Below are positions 15,187 through 24,451 of a stretch of 32,113 nucleotides of DNA, one piece after another. The stretch comes from Acidobacteriota bacterium (GTDB taxonomy: Bacteria; Acidobacteriota; Blastocatellia; Pyrinomonadales; Pyrinomonadaceae), in the NCBI GenBank assembly GCA_019639215.1, contig JAHBSH010000027.1:1-32113 (forward strand), written 5' to 3'. Under the pieces are notes generated by a model, which saw only the letters and a program-made list of their open reading frames with translations, made no database searches and was not told the origin of the DNA. A program made the position numbers and the translations under genes. Positions within the stretch are counted from its first letter, which is position 1; the number at the start of each line of letters is the position of its first letter.

Positions 15187-17061
15187 TCACTTGTTGCGTG
15201 AGAGCGGTTCACGAACAACAAGTCTGCCGTCATTGAATTTGAAATTGTATGTTGGGCCGCCGCTGCCATATAAAAGTTCCGTAACATCTTCTGTATGTGA
15301 GGTTTTGCCTGTGAAGATCGGTGTTGTGGAAATAAGCCTGGCATTGCTATTTTCGGAAAGCATTATGGTGACCGTCGCATCCTCGGCAGTCGAAGAGAGT
15401 GACTTAAAATCGCCCTCGAGAAAGACCTCTCCATCACGCGTAGAAGAGTTCATATCACCGGAAAAGCCAATGACACGAACACGGCCGTCGATCGTTTTGA
15501 CGGACAACTTGCCCGATGCGTCACGGACATCGATAGCTTCGTCGGCACCAGTAATATCCACGTCGCCGGAAACTCCGTCGAGCCTGATCTGGCCGTCAGA
15601 AATCACCCTTACATCCGAAGCTTGTGGAACCATTACGTCGACACGAATTTGCGGCAGTGTATCACTGCCGCCTTTATTACCGGTTACGGTCAATTTTATC
15701 TCGTCGCCATTCTGATCTTCTTTTATCTCGGCTTCAGATTTATCGCCCACGCCGGAAGTCTCTGATACCACATAGCGAACTTCGGCTCGGTTCCATGATC
15801 GGACCGAGACATAAGCGTTCTTGACATTTATAACTACTTTCGGCTTTCCCTTTATCTTGAATGTTCCTGTTTTGCGATGCAGACTTGGTACCGTGTTGGT
15901 CCAGTTGGATCCTGAAAGGCGGGCAAGTGCGGCGGCTCTAACATCGGCAGACTGGGCAGTTCTTGCAGCAGCGAGTTCAGCTCTTCTCATGCTGGCAGCA
16001 GCAGTTCTTTCAGCAATAACACTTGATTCTTGTGCTTTTTTTATGGCTTCTGCGGTCTTTGCGTTTAGAGCTGTCGTCTTTGCCCGGGTTTCCTCCATGG
16101 CCTTGGTCACCTTTGCAAGTGTCTTTTCATCCAGCTCATTCATCTGCGGCAGATTGGCAAGGCCGGACATCAGGTCGTCAGTAAAGTCCTCTTCATCTTT
16201 TGTTGGAGACAGGTCAACAGCTGGCAAAGCATTAGTTCCTCCTCCGGCTCGGTTGATCGTTATCGCACCACTGATGCTGTTAAGTCTGACCTGAGCGGTT
16301 CCACTTCCGATCTTACCGTGCATATCGGTGCCAACCATCCTTTTATGGACGCGAAGGCCAAGAGCGTTCTCTATCTTTCCGCTAAGCGAATTTGCCTTAA
16401 CAGTTGCTTCTGCGTCAGGAGGGAGCGTTATCGAAACACGCCCGTTCACGGTATTGAGAGATACTTTGGAGTTCGGATCTAGCTTGGCAAAACCGACGGC
16501 GATACCACCATTTACAGTCTCAAGCGTGGTAGATCCGCTGAGATTGGTTGCGGTTATGCTTCCATTGACAGCGGATACTCTTACAGCGTTAGCCATGTTC
16601 GATACTCTGATCGCTCCGTTTACGGTCCCGATCTCATCCAGGACCGCATTCCGAGGTACTTTCAGATAAAAGCGAACCTGAGCTGAGCGGACGGTCTGTC
16701 CAAATGCACCACGGTTCGCACCTCCCCGATGATCAGCCTCGATCGTAATCGAATCAGATTTAGCCTTTATATCGATCTCAATATTCTTTAAGGCTTCAGC
16801 ATTTTCGGCGACCTTGATGGCGAGGACATGAACCTCATTCCGATCCCATGCTTCGACCTCGATCGAGCCGTTGATGTTTTGCACCCGAATGTGTCCGTCC
16901 GGTGTCAGAGGATAGGTCTGTTCGAACCTTTCCTCAACTTCCGGCGATTGTTGGTTTGTGTTCTGTGACGTTTGGGCAGTGTCTATTTGATAAGTATGAA
17001 CGTTGCCGCTGTCAGCTGCGATCACAAGGCCTGCGAAGATCAGAGAATAAAGCCAGGTCAT
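15187..17061 (-). CDS. Exported protein with two DUF4097-type beta-solenoid domains around a helical Ala-rich segment
   Basis: The 624-residue protein begins with a short signal peptide (TWLYSLIFAGLVIAADS). Residues of about 45-275 form a DUF4097-like region of short parallel strands. The recurrent turn NG appears in INGSIEVEAW, TVNGAIRVSN, AVNGSITATN, TVNGGIAVGF and TVNGRVSITL. A strongly helical, Ala/Lys/Glu-rich stretch follows (about residues 300-385), and then a second DUF4097-like region with SG/DG turns (GVSGDVDITG, TIDGRVRVIG, TRDGEVFLEG). DUF4097 proteins are often found with anti-sigma or stress systems, but no such partner is here. The two-domain layout with a helical middle suggests an extended surface or periplasmic scaffold. 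That is an inference. GGAG lies nine bases before the ATG. Confidence 0.88.
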   Translation of the reverse strand: MTWLYSLIFAGLVIAADSGNVHTYQIDTAQTSQNTNQQSPEVEERFEQTYPLTPDGHIRVQNINGSIEVEAWDRNEVHVLAIKVAENAEALKNIEIDIKAKSDSITIEADHRGGANRGAFGQTVRSAQVRFYLKVPRNAVLDEIGTVNGAIRVSNMANAVRVSAVNGSITATNLSGSTTLETVNGGIAVGFAKLDPNSKVSLNTVNGRVSITLPPDAEATVKANSLSGKIENALGLRVHKRMVGTDMHGKIGSGTAQVRLNSISGAITINRAGGGTNALPAVDLSPTKDEEDFTDDLMSGLANLPQMNELDEKTLAKVTKAMEETRAKTTALNAKTAEAIKKAQESSVIAERTAAASMRRAELAAARTAQSADVRAAALARLSGSNWTNTVPSLHRKTGTFKIKGKPKVVINVKNAYVSVRSWNRAEVRYVVSETSGVGDKSEAEIKEDQNGDEIKLTVTGNKGGSDTLPQIRVDVMVPQASDVRVISDGQIRLDGVSGDVDITGADEAIDVRDASGKLSVKTIDGRVRVIGFSGDMNSSTRDGEVFLEGDFKSLSSTAEDATVTIMLSENSNARLISTTPIFTGKTSHTEDVTELLYGSGGPTYNFKFNDGRLVVREPLSRNK

Positions 17062-17289
17062 ATAAGTGTCTCCGTTTTATTAATGCTGTTCGTGAATTTA
17101 TCGCGAATCTATGATGAGAACACCACACAAAAAGTTTATGTGTCACTTTTTTATCTTAGGAAAAAAAATATCTTGATGGTGAACAATATGTGCAACATCC
17201 GTGTTAAAGCCGTCATCTGCTTTATTTACATTGTGGCGTCTATTTGTTAACTTAAGGTCTTTGGAGCCGCGTAACGAACAAAAGACATT

Positions 17290-18516
17290 ATGGCACTGAA
17301 AAACACTCGACTGCATATTCTGAAAAACGGGAATGCCCTTGCCGCGAAGGCACGGACAGGTGTTTCTCTCCATTGTCATACCGAGTTTTCCAAGGAGATG
17401 CTCGATTTTGTTCCTCATTATGCAGAGAAGCTTCCGATAATTGCGCAGTTCTGGCGGCGGGAAGACAAAAAATACAAAGAGCGGGAAGGTAAGGCAATAG
17501 ATTTTGGTACTGCTTATTGGTCGCCGCCTTTGCCGCCGGAAGAAGTGTATTCGATAGAAAAGCGCCAGATCAACGATGCGGGCATGGATGCTTTGGTCTC
17601 GCTTACGGATCATGACAGCATCGACGCAAATCTGATCGTCAATGAAAAGGCTGAAGCGGAAAAAGCTCCTATATCAATGGAATGGACGGTGCCGTTCGAG
17701 TTTGGCTTTTTTCATGTTGGCGTTCATAACCTGCCAAAAGACAGAGCTGTTGAACTGACAAAGATCCTTCTGGACTATACATTTCAAAAAGAGAATCACA
17801 ACGACGAAAAATTGGCTGAAATGTTCGCGATGCTCGAAGAACTGCCAGGCGTGTTAGTTGTTTTGAATCATCCTTTGTGGGACATAGAGATGGCGGGAAA
17901 GGAACGTCATCTGGAATTATTGAAGGATTTTATACGCATTCACGGAAAATGGATCCATGCCTTTGAGGTAAATGGATTTCGTTCCTGGTCTGAAAACAAG
18001 GCAGTAATCGAACTGGCGGGTTCGATGGGTATGCCGATAGTCACAGGTGGCGACCGGCATGGTTGCAAGCCAAATACGGTAATAAACCTAACGAATGCAA
18101 GTACGTTTGAGGAATTTGCAGAAGAGGTTCGTGTGGATAAGCGGACAGAGATCGTTATGATGCCTGCCTACGAACAGCCGCTGCAATCCAGACAACTTGA
18201 ATCATTTTCTGAGATCCTACGACACTACCCAGTGTTTCGCGATGGGCGCCGCCGATGGATCGACCGTGTTTATGTGGACATTGGGGACGGACACGGACTA
18301 AGGCAACTCTCCGATCATTGGGATAACGGCGGTCCGCCGTGGCTCCGGGCTGCGATATGGACGCTTGGCGTTCTCGGCAGCTCAAAGGTACGTCCGGTAT
18401 TCCGGGCTTTTAGGAAAAAAGCTGACCGTGTACCTAAAGAGGCAGCTGAAGCTAACTTTGAGATCGTCGAAATTGAAGGATCCGCCCACGGTATATCCTC
18501 GGAATCACCTGCCTGA
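17290..18516 (+). CDS. PHP-domain metal-dependent phosphoesterase-like protein
   Basis: First gene of the plus-strand lipid/glycan run. The 408-residue protein has the PHP metal-binding motifs in order: SLHCHTEFS (about residues 25-33), LTDHDSID (about 109-116), LNHPLWD (about 199-205) and GGDRHG near residue 257. PHP proteins hydrolyse phosphate esters (histidinol phosphate, nucleotides, polyphosphorylated sugars), using two or three metal ions. The substrate here is unknown. The C-terminal 100 residues (from about 300) lie beyond the core and contain an amphipathic, Trp-rich stretch (PPWLRAAIWTLGVLGSS) that may touch the membrane. It lies 106 bases ahead of a glycosyltransferase, so a role in sugar-phosphate or lipid-phosphate turnover is a reasonable guess. 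The ribosome site is weak (AAAGA). Confidence 0.85.
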   Translation: MALKNTRLHILKNGNALAAKARTGVSLHCHTEFSKEMLDFVPHYAEKLPIIAQFWRREDKKYKEREGKAIDFGTAYWSPPLPPEEVYSIEKRQINDAGMDALVSLTDHDSIDANLIVNEKAEAEKAPISMEWTVPFEFGFFHVGVHNLPKDRAVELTKILLDYTFQKENHNDEKLAEMFAMLEELPGVLVVLNHPLWDIEMAGKERHLELLKDFIRIHGKWIHAFEVNGFRSWSENKAVIELAGSMGMPIVTGGDRHGCKPNTVINLTNASTFEEFAEEVRVDKRTEIVMMPAYEQPLQSRQLESFSEILRHYPVFRDGRRRWIDRVYVDIGDGHGLRQLSDHWDNGGPPWLRAAIWTLGVLGSSKVRPVFRAFRKKADRVPKEAAEANFEIVEIEGSAHGISSESPA

Positions 18517-18622
18517 TAACTTCCTCAGTTTACGGTTGGAAAATATTCATTTAAACTTGTAAGGTTAATAGTTTGCTTAGGCGGTCAATGGCCGCCAAAG
18601 TATTTTTATAGGATAAGTTTTT

Positions 18623-19822
18623 GTGAGTGTTCCACCAAGAATAGCTTTTTTTCCCGATTCGTACGAAGAGGTAAATGGAGCCGCAATGACGTGCAAACGC
18701 CTTACGGAATATGCGCGGGGCAACGGTTACCCTTTTCTGGTGATCCACGCAGGTCATAAGAATAGGGAATGGACTGACGGATCGGTGGAATATCTGCAGC
18801 TAAAGCGTTCGCCGGTTTCGTTCTCTCTTGACGAGGAACTTGCCTTCGATCCTTTTTTTCAACGCCACGTCAATAAAGTGTTAAGGAGACTGGTCGAGTT
18901 CAAGCCCGACATCATACACATAACGGGCCTTAATGATGTAAGTATTGTTGGCTCTTATCTGGGCTGGAAGCTGCAGATACCCTTGCTCGGTTCATGGCAT
19001 ACAAATCTTCATGAATTTGCTGCACAGCGCCTTAAGCAAATAATGAGATTCCTGCCGCAAAAATATTCTGAAGGAATATCAAGTTTTGCCGAAAATAAGA
19101 TACGTGACGGTGCAGTGCTCTATTACAAGATGCCTAAAGTGGTACTTGCCCCTAATCAAGAACTGGTCGATCTGCTAGGTAAAGGAACTCATAGGGCTGC
19201 TTTTCTAATGGGCAGAGGCGTCGATTCAGAAAAATTCTCACCGGCAAAGCGAACGGTTGATGATGACATTATACGATTGGGCTTCGTCGGCAGATTGAGG
19301 CCGGAAAAGAACGTCAGAATGCTTATCGAAATAGAAAAGGAACTTTTGAAACGCGGAAAAACCGGATACAAATTTCTTATTGTTGGCGAGGGTAACGAAC
19401 ATTCTTATCTTGAAGAAAAAATGAAGCATGCTGAGTTTACAGGATTTCTTCAAGGCGAAGAATTGTCGGAGGCTTATGCCAACATGGACATTTTCATATT
19501 TCCCTCTGAAACCGACGCTTTCGGCAATGTTGCCCAGGAGGCCGGTGCGTCAGGCGTATCGTCGATAGTTTCTGATAAAGGCGGCCCCAAATATATAATC
19601 AGCGACGGTGAGACCGGATATGTGGCAAAGACAAAAGATGATTACGTGAATTTCACCATCGAACTGATGGAGGATCGCGAGAAAAGATCAGAAATGGGAC
19701 GCAAGGCCCGTGAGTTGACGATAGCTAATTCATGGGATGCTATATTTGCTGGTGTATATGATGGTTATGCCGAAACACTGAGAATAGCCGGAGAACGTAA
19801 GCAGGTAAACGGTGACAAGTGA
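18623..19822 (+). CDS. Glycosyltransferase family 4 (GT-B fold)
   Basis: The 399-residue enzyme starts at GTG 18623, with AGGA nine bases before it. Seen: an N-terminal acceptor half with DIIHITGLNDVSIVG and LLGSWHTNLHEF, and a C-terminal nucleotide-sugar half with LGFVGRLRPEKNV, the FLIVGEGNE loop, and FPSETDAFGNVAQEAGASG. The donor-binding E-x7-E motif reads D-x7-E here (DAFGNVAQE), with the usual Glu-rich context. This is the SQD2/PimB/MgtA-like branch that moves a sugar to a lipid or lipid-linked acceptor. Acceptor and sugar cannot be read from sequence. It is 11 bases from the membrane protein downstream, so it is in the same operon. A lipid acceptor is suggested by BtaA/BtaB further on. 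Confidence 0.92.
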   Translation: MSVPPRIAFFPDSYEEVNGAAMTCKRLTEYARGNGYPFLVIHAGHKNREWTDGSVEYLQLKRSPVSFSLDEELAFDPFFQRHVNKVLRRLVEFKPDIIHITGLNDVSIVGSYLGWKLQIPLLGSWHTNLHEFAAQRLKQIMRFLPQKYSEGISSFAENKIRDGAVLYYKMPKVVLAPNQELVDLLGKGTHRAAFLMGRGVDSEKFSPAKRTVDDDIIRLGFVGRLRPEKNVRMLIEIEKELLKRGKTGYKFLIVGEGNEHSYLEEKMKHAEFTGFLQGEELSEAYANMDIFIFPSETDAFGNVAQEAGASGVSSIVSDKGGPKYIISDGETGYVAKTKDDYVNFTIELMEDREKRSEMGRKARELTIANSWDAIFAGVYDGYAETLRIAGERKQVNGDK

Positions 19823-19833
19823 TCGGGTGAAAA

Positions 19834-20661
19834 ATGCCGTTGCCCGACGGATCGAATATGAAGGAATTAACCGCTGACGAAACACCTGTGGAAGAAGAGC
19901 CTCACACTTTGAGTGGAGTTACGCTTTCTCTATGGAATGAACCCGGGCGATTCGTCAAGTATTGGAATTACAAGGGAGCAGTGCTTAGCGGCGTTATACG
20001 TGCGCCGATCTTTTTTGTTACGTATCTTATCGGCAAGGAAACACTCAGACTGGCAATAGGAGCTGCTGTGGTGCAGTTTCTGTTTCGGTTTCTTTTTGCG
20101 GGTGTGGGTGGCACTCTCATTCAAGCCTTTCGCCATGTCGAACCGGCATGGAAGGCTCTCATTGCCATACTTCTTCTGGTGCCTTTGATCAGCCATATTT
20201 TGGAGTTCTTCGTTCAAGCCGGTTTTGCTTACGTTACGGATACTCAGAATCTGACCGACGCAGCAATATTGCGTTCTGTTTCAGTTTCGATCATTTCCGC
20301 ATTGTTCACACTTTTTGCGATGCGTCGCGGAATAATGATCGTTGGTGAATCCGAAAGCAAGAGCCTGGTCAGCGATATATCTAAACTTCCGGCGGTGATC
20401 TTCCATTTTGTGGCTTTCATACCAAATGAGATCGCGGGAATGATCCGTCGCGGAGCATTTCTTGCTATTCCGCTCGCGTTTCTTGCCTTCGGCGTCTTTG
20501 CTCAGGTCATCGTCTGGGCGGTCATGAATAAACCTTCCTGGACATACAATAATGGAAAGGAGATCGCCGTATTAAAGTATTGGGGGGTTGATGGGATGAT
20601 CCTGCTTGCGATCGCAGTGGCGATGTCGCTGGCGACACATGCCCGGAGGAACAGGAACTGA
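19834..20661 (+). CDS. Polytopic membrane protein of unknown function
   Basis: The 275-residue protein has a soluble N-terminus (about 45 residues, acidic: ADETPVEEEPH) and then roughly five hydrophobic segments. These include GAAVVQFLFRFLFAGVGG, WKALIAILLLVPLISHILEF, SVSIISALFTLFAMR, FLAIPLAFLAFGVFAQVIVW and a last one at the C-terminus (MILLAIAVAMSLA), followed by a basic tail (HARRNRN). I do not recognise a family. An alternative start is the ATG at 19858, which has GGA nearby; the first eight residues would then be lost. It is tightly packed between two GT4 genes (gaps of 11 and 13 bases), which suggests it works with them, for example as a membrane partner for lipid handling. Confidence 0.8.
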   Translation: MPLPDGSNMKELTADETPVEEEPHTLSGVTLSLWNEPGRFVKYWNYKGAVLSGVIRAPIFFVTYLIGKETLRLAIGAAVVQFLFRFLFAGVGGTLIQAFRHVEPAWKALIAILLLVPLISHILEFFVQAGFAYVTDTQNLTDAAILRSVSVSIISALFTLFAMRRGIMIVGESESKSLVSDISKLPAVIFHFVAFIPNEIAGMIRRGAFLAIPLAFLAFGVFAQVIVWAVMNKPSWTYNNGKEIAVLKYWGVDGMILLAIAVAMSLATHARRNRN

Positions 20662-20674
20662 CCTGCCTACGACG

Positions 20675-22036
20675 ATGAAGACTTCTTTCAAGACGCTGCA
20701 TCTGACGAACTATTACCATAAGAATTCGGGCGGCATCAGTACGTCATTCAACAACCTGCTCGCAGCTGCCGAGCGTCACCGCAGAGAAGTTAGACTGATC
20801 GTTCCGGGTGAAGAAGAGGCAGTTGAGGACGTGAACGAATATGCCCGCATATATTATGTGCCTGCCAAGTATTCGCCCATCTTTGACAAACGCTATCGGC
20901 TGATCCTGCCGTGGCAGTATATGCCTCACGATTCGCTGATCAAAAAGATAATGGCCGATGAGATGCCTGACCTTGTAGAGGTAACTGACAAATATACCTT
21001 GAGCATGATGGGCAAAATGATCCGCTCAGGTTACTTCGAAGAACTCGGCAGGCCAATACTTGTTCATTTTTCCTGCGAGAGAATGGACGACAACGTGGCT
21101 TCATTCCTTTCGAGCGGAGGATTTGGCAAATGGCTTTCTAGCCGAATTGTCGGTAATTATCTGCTGCCGAGTTTTGATTATCACATCGCAAACTCTTCCT
21201 ATACAGCTAATGAATTTTATGAAGCGGCAAAGGCCGCATCCAAGAACGGCAAGGGCAGTTTGCTATTTCGCAGGGCGTGGCGTTTCTTTGACGCTCCTCG
21301 CATTCCTCTATCACAACGTATCTTTGTGTGTCCGCGTGGTGTTGATGCCGTAAGGTTTACTCCCGACAGAAGATCCGAGGATGTGCGAAGAGAGATGAGG
21401 GAGCGAGCAGGCATTCCGCAAGATTCGACCGTTTTGCTTTATGCGGGTCGCATCTCGCCGGAGAAGAACATCGAGCTTCTGATCGATGTTATGAATGAGC
21501 TTGTAGAAGAAGATCGTTATGATCACCGGATACTTATTGCCGGAGCAGGCCCAAAGAGTGAATGGTTGAAGGAAGAGGCTGACAGAAGATTTCCCGGCCG
21601 AATAGTTCAGCTTGGACATCTGGATAAGGATCTTTTGGCTGATTACTATGCAAATGCCGATGTCTTCATTCATCCCAATCCGCGAGAACCGTTTGGCATA
21701 GCTCCATTGGAGGCAATGGCGTCGGGGGTGCCTACCGTGGCTCCGCGTTCAGGCGGTATATTGTCTTATGCAACGGATGACAATGCGTGGCTTGTTGAGA
21801 CGAACGGAAAGGCGTTTGCGGAAGCTATAAGATCGATCTTTGATGACGAGAATGAGCGGCTGAGAAGAACGCAGAATGCAGTTGAAACTGCACGCTTAAA
21901 TACCAGAGAGGCATCTACCGACAATCTTTTTGAAACGTATGATCGTATCTTTGAAGATTTTCACAACAGGCAGGAACTCTTTACCGACATCGAGAAGATG
22001 CGTGATTTTGATTATACTAGTGTGATAAATGTTTGA
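20675..22036 (+). CDS. Glycosyltransferase family 4 (GT-B fold)
   Basis: I start this gene at the ATG at 20675 (KTSFKTLHLTNYYH), 13 bases after the previous stop. The frame is open to 20606, but that part overlaps the upstream gene and is not protein-like. The 453-residue enzyme opens with the typical strand plus HKNSGGISTSFNNLL (sugar-acceptor side). It carries LLYAGRISPEKNIELLIDVM, HRILIAGAGPKSEWL and a complete E-x7-E motif in REPFGIAPLEAMASG. It is not a close copy of the other GT4 at 18623, so the two are likely to make successive or different linkages. The gene overlaps the permease start by 8 bases, which indicates translational coupling. Confidence 0.92.
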   Translation: MKTSFKTLHLTNYYHKNSGGISTSFNNLLAAAERHRREVRLIVPGEEEAVEDVNEYARIYYVPAKYSPIFDKRYRLILPWQYMPHDSLIKKIMADEMPDLVEVTDKYTLSMMGKMIRSGYFEELGRPILVHFSCERMDDNVASFLSSGGFGKWLSSRIVGNYLLPSFDYHIANSSYTANEFYEAAKAASKNGKGSLLFRRAWRFFDAPRIPLSQRIFVCPRGVDAVRFTPDRRSEDVRREMRERAGIPQDSTVLLYAGRISPEKNIELLIDVMNELVEEDRYDHRILIAGAGPKSEWLKEEADRRFPGRIVQLGHLDKDLLADYYANADVFIHPNPREPFGIAPLEAMASGVPTVAPRSGGILSYATDDNAWLVETNGKAFAEAIRSIFDDENERLRRTQNAVETARLNTREASTDNLFETYDRIFEDFHNRQELFTDIEKMRDFDYTSVINV

Positions 22037-23129
22037 ACTGATCCTCGCAAATCTCAGGGTAAGGCCGCTACGCACACTCATCAGCGTGGCCGGAGTTGCC
22101 ATTGGCGTCATCCTCATTGTCCTTTTTACGGGTCTTGCCAACGGCATGGCAAATGACATGGCAAAACGGGCGGCAAACTGGAAAGCGGAGATCGTTTTTA
22201 CACGTGCCGGAGCGATGTCGCTTGACAGCTCTAATTCACCGGTGCCGACAGCCTATGCAGATCGCCTTTTGCAAATCGAAGGGGTTGAAGCAGCTCTTCC
22301 GGTTATTAGATATGTCACCTCAAGCCCTAAAGGGAGTTGGGGCATCAGGCAGATAGACGGAGTTGATTGGGAACCGTTCTCGGCGATGAATGAGATCAGT
22401 TTGATAGAAGGCCGTGCACCGACAGCTTCCAACGAGGTCGTTTTTGACGAACGGCAAATGCTGGACGATAAGGTAAAGGTCGGCGACACCGTCGAGATAT
22501 TTGGAGGAAAAGAATACAAGGTCGTCGGGGTATTTTCGCCTCCTTCAGGAGCGAGAATAAAAATGTCGCTTTCGGCCCTGCAGGATCTGTTGGAAGCAAA
22601 GGACCGATGCACCTATATTCTGGTCAAAATAGCCGACGGAGCGGATGCCGAGACGGTTGCTGCTCGTATCAATGAAGAACTGCCCGGAAACAAAGTGAAT
22701 CTGACCAGCGATCTGATAATAAATGCACAGGATCGTGTGCCAGGCCTAAAAACCTTTTTGCGTGTGCTGGTAGGATTGGGAGCTTTTGTAAGTACGATCT
22801 TCGTTCTGCTGTCGATGTACACGACTATCACAGAACGCAGAAAAGAGATCGGTATCCTTAAATCTCTTGGAGCCTCTAAACCATTCATCATCGGTTCTAT
22901 CGAAGGCGAGGCGGCGCTGATCGGCATACTTGGAGTTCTGGCGGGACTTTTATCGGCTTTCGCTGCAGCGTTGGTCATCGGGCGAGTATTCGAGCTTGAG
23001 TTTGAGTTCACATCCGGTTGGGTCATCATTTCCGTTGTGATCGCTCTTGCAGGAAGTATTGCCGGAGCATTCTATCCGGCTTGGCGTGCCTCGACGATAG
23101 ATCCTGTCGAAGTAATGGTCAATGAATAA
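22029..23129 (+). CDS. ABC transporter permease, MacB/FtsX type
   Basis: The 366-residue protein has the MacB/LolC layout: an N-terminal transmembrane helix (TLISVAGVAIGVILIVLFTGL), a large extracytoplasmic domain (about residues 40-230, MacB_PCD type) and a C-terminal FtsX domain with three helices. The motif ITERRKEIGILKSLGASKPFI is diagnostic, and the end is PAWRASTIDPVEVMVNE. Such permeases do not transport through a classic channel but couple ATP use to movement of lipoproteins, lipids or drugs in the periplasm. No ATP-binding subunit lies in this window, so it must use one encoded elsewhere or outside the frame. It starts inside the end of the GT4 gene (8-base overlap). Confidence 0.93.
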   Translation: MFELILANLRVRPLRTLISVAGVAIGVILIVLFTGLANGMANDMAKRAANWKAEIVFTRAGAMSLDSSNSPVPTAYADRLLQIEGVEAALPVIRYVTSSPKGSWGIRQIDGVDWEPFSAMNEISLIEGRAPTASNEVVFDERQMLDDKVKVGDTVEIFGGKEYKVVGVFSPPSGARIKMSLSALQDLLEAKDRCTYILVKIADGADAETVAARINEELPGNKVNLTSDLIINAQDRVPGLKTFLRVLVGLGAFVSTIFVLLSMYTTITERRKEIGILKSLGASKPFIIGSIEGEAALIGILGVLAGLLSAFAAALVIGRVFELEFEFTSGWVIISVVIALAGSIAGAFYPAWRASTIDPVEVMVNE

Positions 23130-23209
23130 ACCATCTAGCAGGTAAATTCTTCGTAAAATCTTCTTTGAATTCGATTGAAGTCTGGCGGTTTTCGCGCTCA
23201 ACTTGAGAT

Positions 23210-24442
23210 ATGGCGGAACAACTCGTATTAGAAGCCGTGCGTAACGAACAGGCGGCCTCAAAACAAGGATTGCTCCAGCGGATGTTCGCGATCTGGTTTG
23301 ACGCTTTTGTTTATAATCAGATCTGGGAAGATCCGCGTGTCGATATCGAGGCTCTTCAGATAGACGGCGATTCAAGCATACTCACCATTTCATCTGGCGG
23401 CTGCAATGCGATGAACTACCTGCTTGAAGGGCCGAAAAGTGTGACCGCCGTTGACCTGAACAAACACCACATTTATCTGCTTGAGCTAAAGGCAGCGGCA
23501 GCAAAACACCTTCCTTCACACAGAGCATTCTTTGACTTTTTTGGTGACGGAAAGGGAAGCAATACAGGTCCTAACTATCTTCGTTATATCTCAAAAAACC
23601 TCAGCCGCGAGGCGAGGGATTTTTGGGGATCGAATACAGCCCTTGGCAAATTGTTGTATGGTGACCGCATTGCTTTCTTTTCCGGAGCAGGACTATACGA
23701 CCATTCGCGAAACGGATACTTTCTAAGATTCTTTCACCGTTTTGCAGGGCTGCTGGGTTGTGACCCCGCAGCGATACTCGAAGCAAAAGGCCAGGAAGAA
23801 CAAGAAAGAATATACAAAGAGAAGATAAAGCCATTTTTTGACAGCAGGTTGATACAGACCATCGGAAAGCTGCCTGTTACGCTCTTTGGGCTTGGTATTC
23901 CGCCGCAGCAATATGACGAACTAAAACGCGATCTTGAGGAAGGCGGGACGGTCATCGACATCTACGAAGAGCGAACACGGCGGCTGGCGTGCTCTTTTCC
24001 TATAGATGACAACTATTTCGCGTGGCAGGCTTTTGGCCGCCGCTATGACACGCTTGGCCGAGTGGCGATACCTGAGTATCTGAAAGAGGAAAATTTTGAG
24101 GAGCTGAGCGGAGCCGTCGACCGGCTCGAGACGCGCGTAGCCTCGGCGACCGATGTTGTACGCGAATCGCCATTCGGGACGTTCAACAGGTTCGTATTTC
24201 TTGATGCACAGGATTGGATGAATGCTGACGCAATGACAGAGCTTTGGACGGCAATAGCAGACCGGGCTGAGAGCGGTTCACGCATCATCTTTCGCACTGC
24301 CGGAGCCGCTTCGCCAATAGAAACCGCACTTCCGCCTGAGCTTAGGGAAAAGTTCACATACGAGCATGAATTATCGCTGGAACTTTTTAAAAAGGACAGA
24401 GCTTCTATTTACGGCGGTTTTCACCTGTACACGATCAGATAA
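23210..24442 (+). CDS. btaA: BtaA-like SAM:diacylglycerol 3-amino-3-carboxypropyltransferase (DUF3419)
   Basis: The family enzyme transfers the homoserine part of S-adenosylmethionine to the free hydroxyl of diacylglycerol, giving diacylglyceryl-homoserine, the first step of betaine lipid synthesis. The 410-residue protein shows the usual opening FVYNQIWEDPRVDIEAL. It has a SAM-type Rossmann region LTISSGGCNAMNYLLEG-PKSVTAVDLNKHHIYLLELK and a C-terminal FDAQDWMN-like segment (FLDAQDWMNADAMTELW). The length is close to that of Rhodobacter BtaA. The gene directly after it is a methyltransferase, matching the btaA-btaB pair known from Rhodobacter sphaeroides. The gap to the permease is 80 bases with no terminator, so it may be in the same operon. 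In known bacteria the pathway rises under phosphate starvation, but I see no Pho box here. Confidence 0.88.
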   Translation: MAEQLVLEAVRNEQAASKQGLLQRMFAIWFDAFVYNQIWEDPRVDIEALQIDGDSSILTISSGGCNAMNYLLEGPKSVTAVDLNKHHIYLLELKAAAAKHLPSHRAFFDFFGDGKGSNTGPNYLRYISKNLSREARDFWGSNTALGKLLYGDRIAFFSGAGLYDHSRNGYFLRFFHRFAGLLGCDPAAILEAKGQEEQERIYKEKIKPFFDSRLIQTIGKLPVTLFGLGIPPQQYDELKRDLEEGGTVIDIYEERTRRLACSFPIDDNYFAWQAFGRRYDTLGRVAIPEYLKEENFEELSGAVDRLETRVASATDVVRESPFGTFNRFVFLDAQDWMNADAMTELWTAIADRAESGSRIIFRTAGAASPIETALPPELREKFTYEHELSLELFKKDRASIYGGFHLYTIR

Positions 24443-24451
24443 GGCTAAATT

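Noticed and set aside
17228-17256. Promoter for the PHP-to-BtaB run (TTTACA, 17 bases, TAACTT)
   Set aside because: The -35 is fair, but the -10 matches the consensus at only three positions; too weak to list.
20606-20674. Upstream start for the second GT4
   Set aside because: Overlaps the preceding gene by 56 bases and the added residues are Arg/Trp-rich out-of-frame sequence.
23130-23209. Pho box upstream of btaA
   Set aside because: No pair of CTGTCAT-like repeats at 11-base spacing here or in the gap before the PHP gene.
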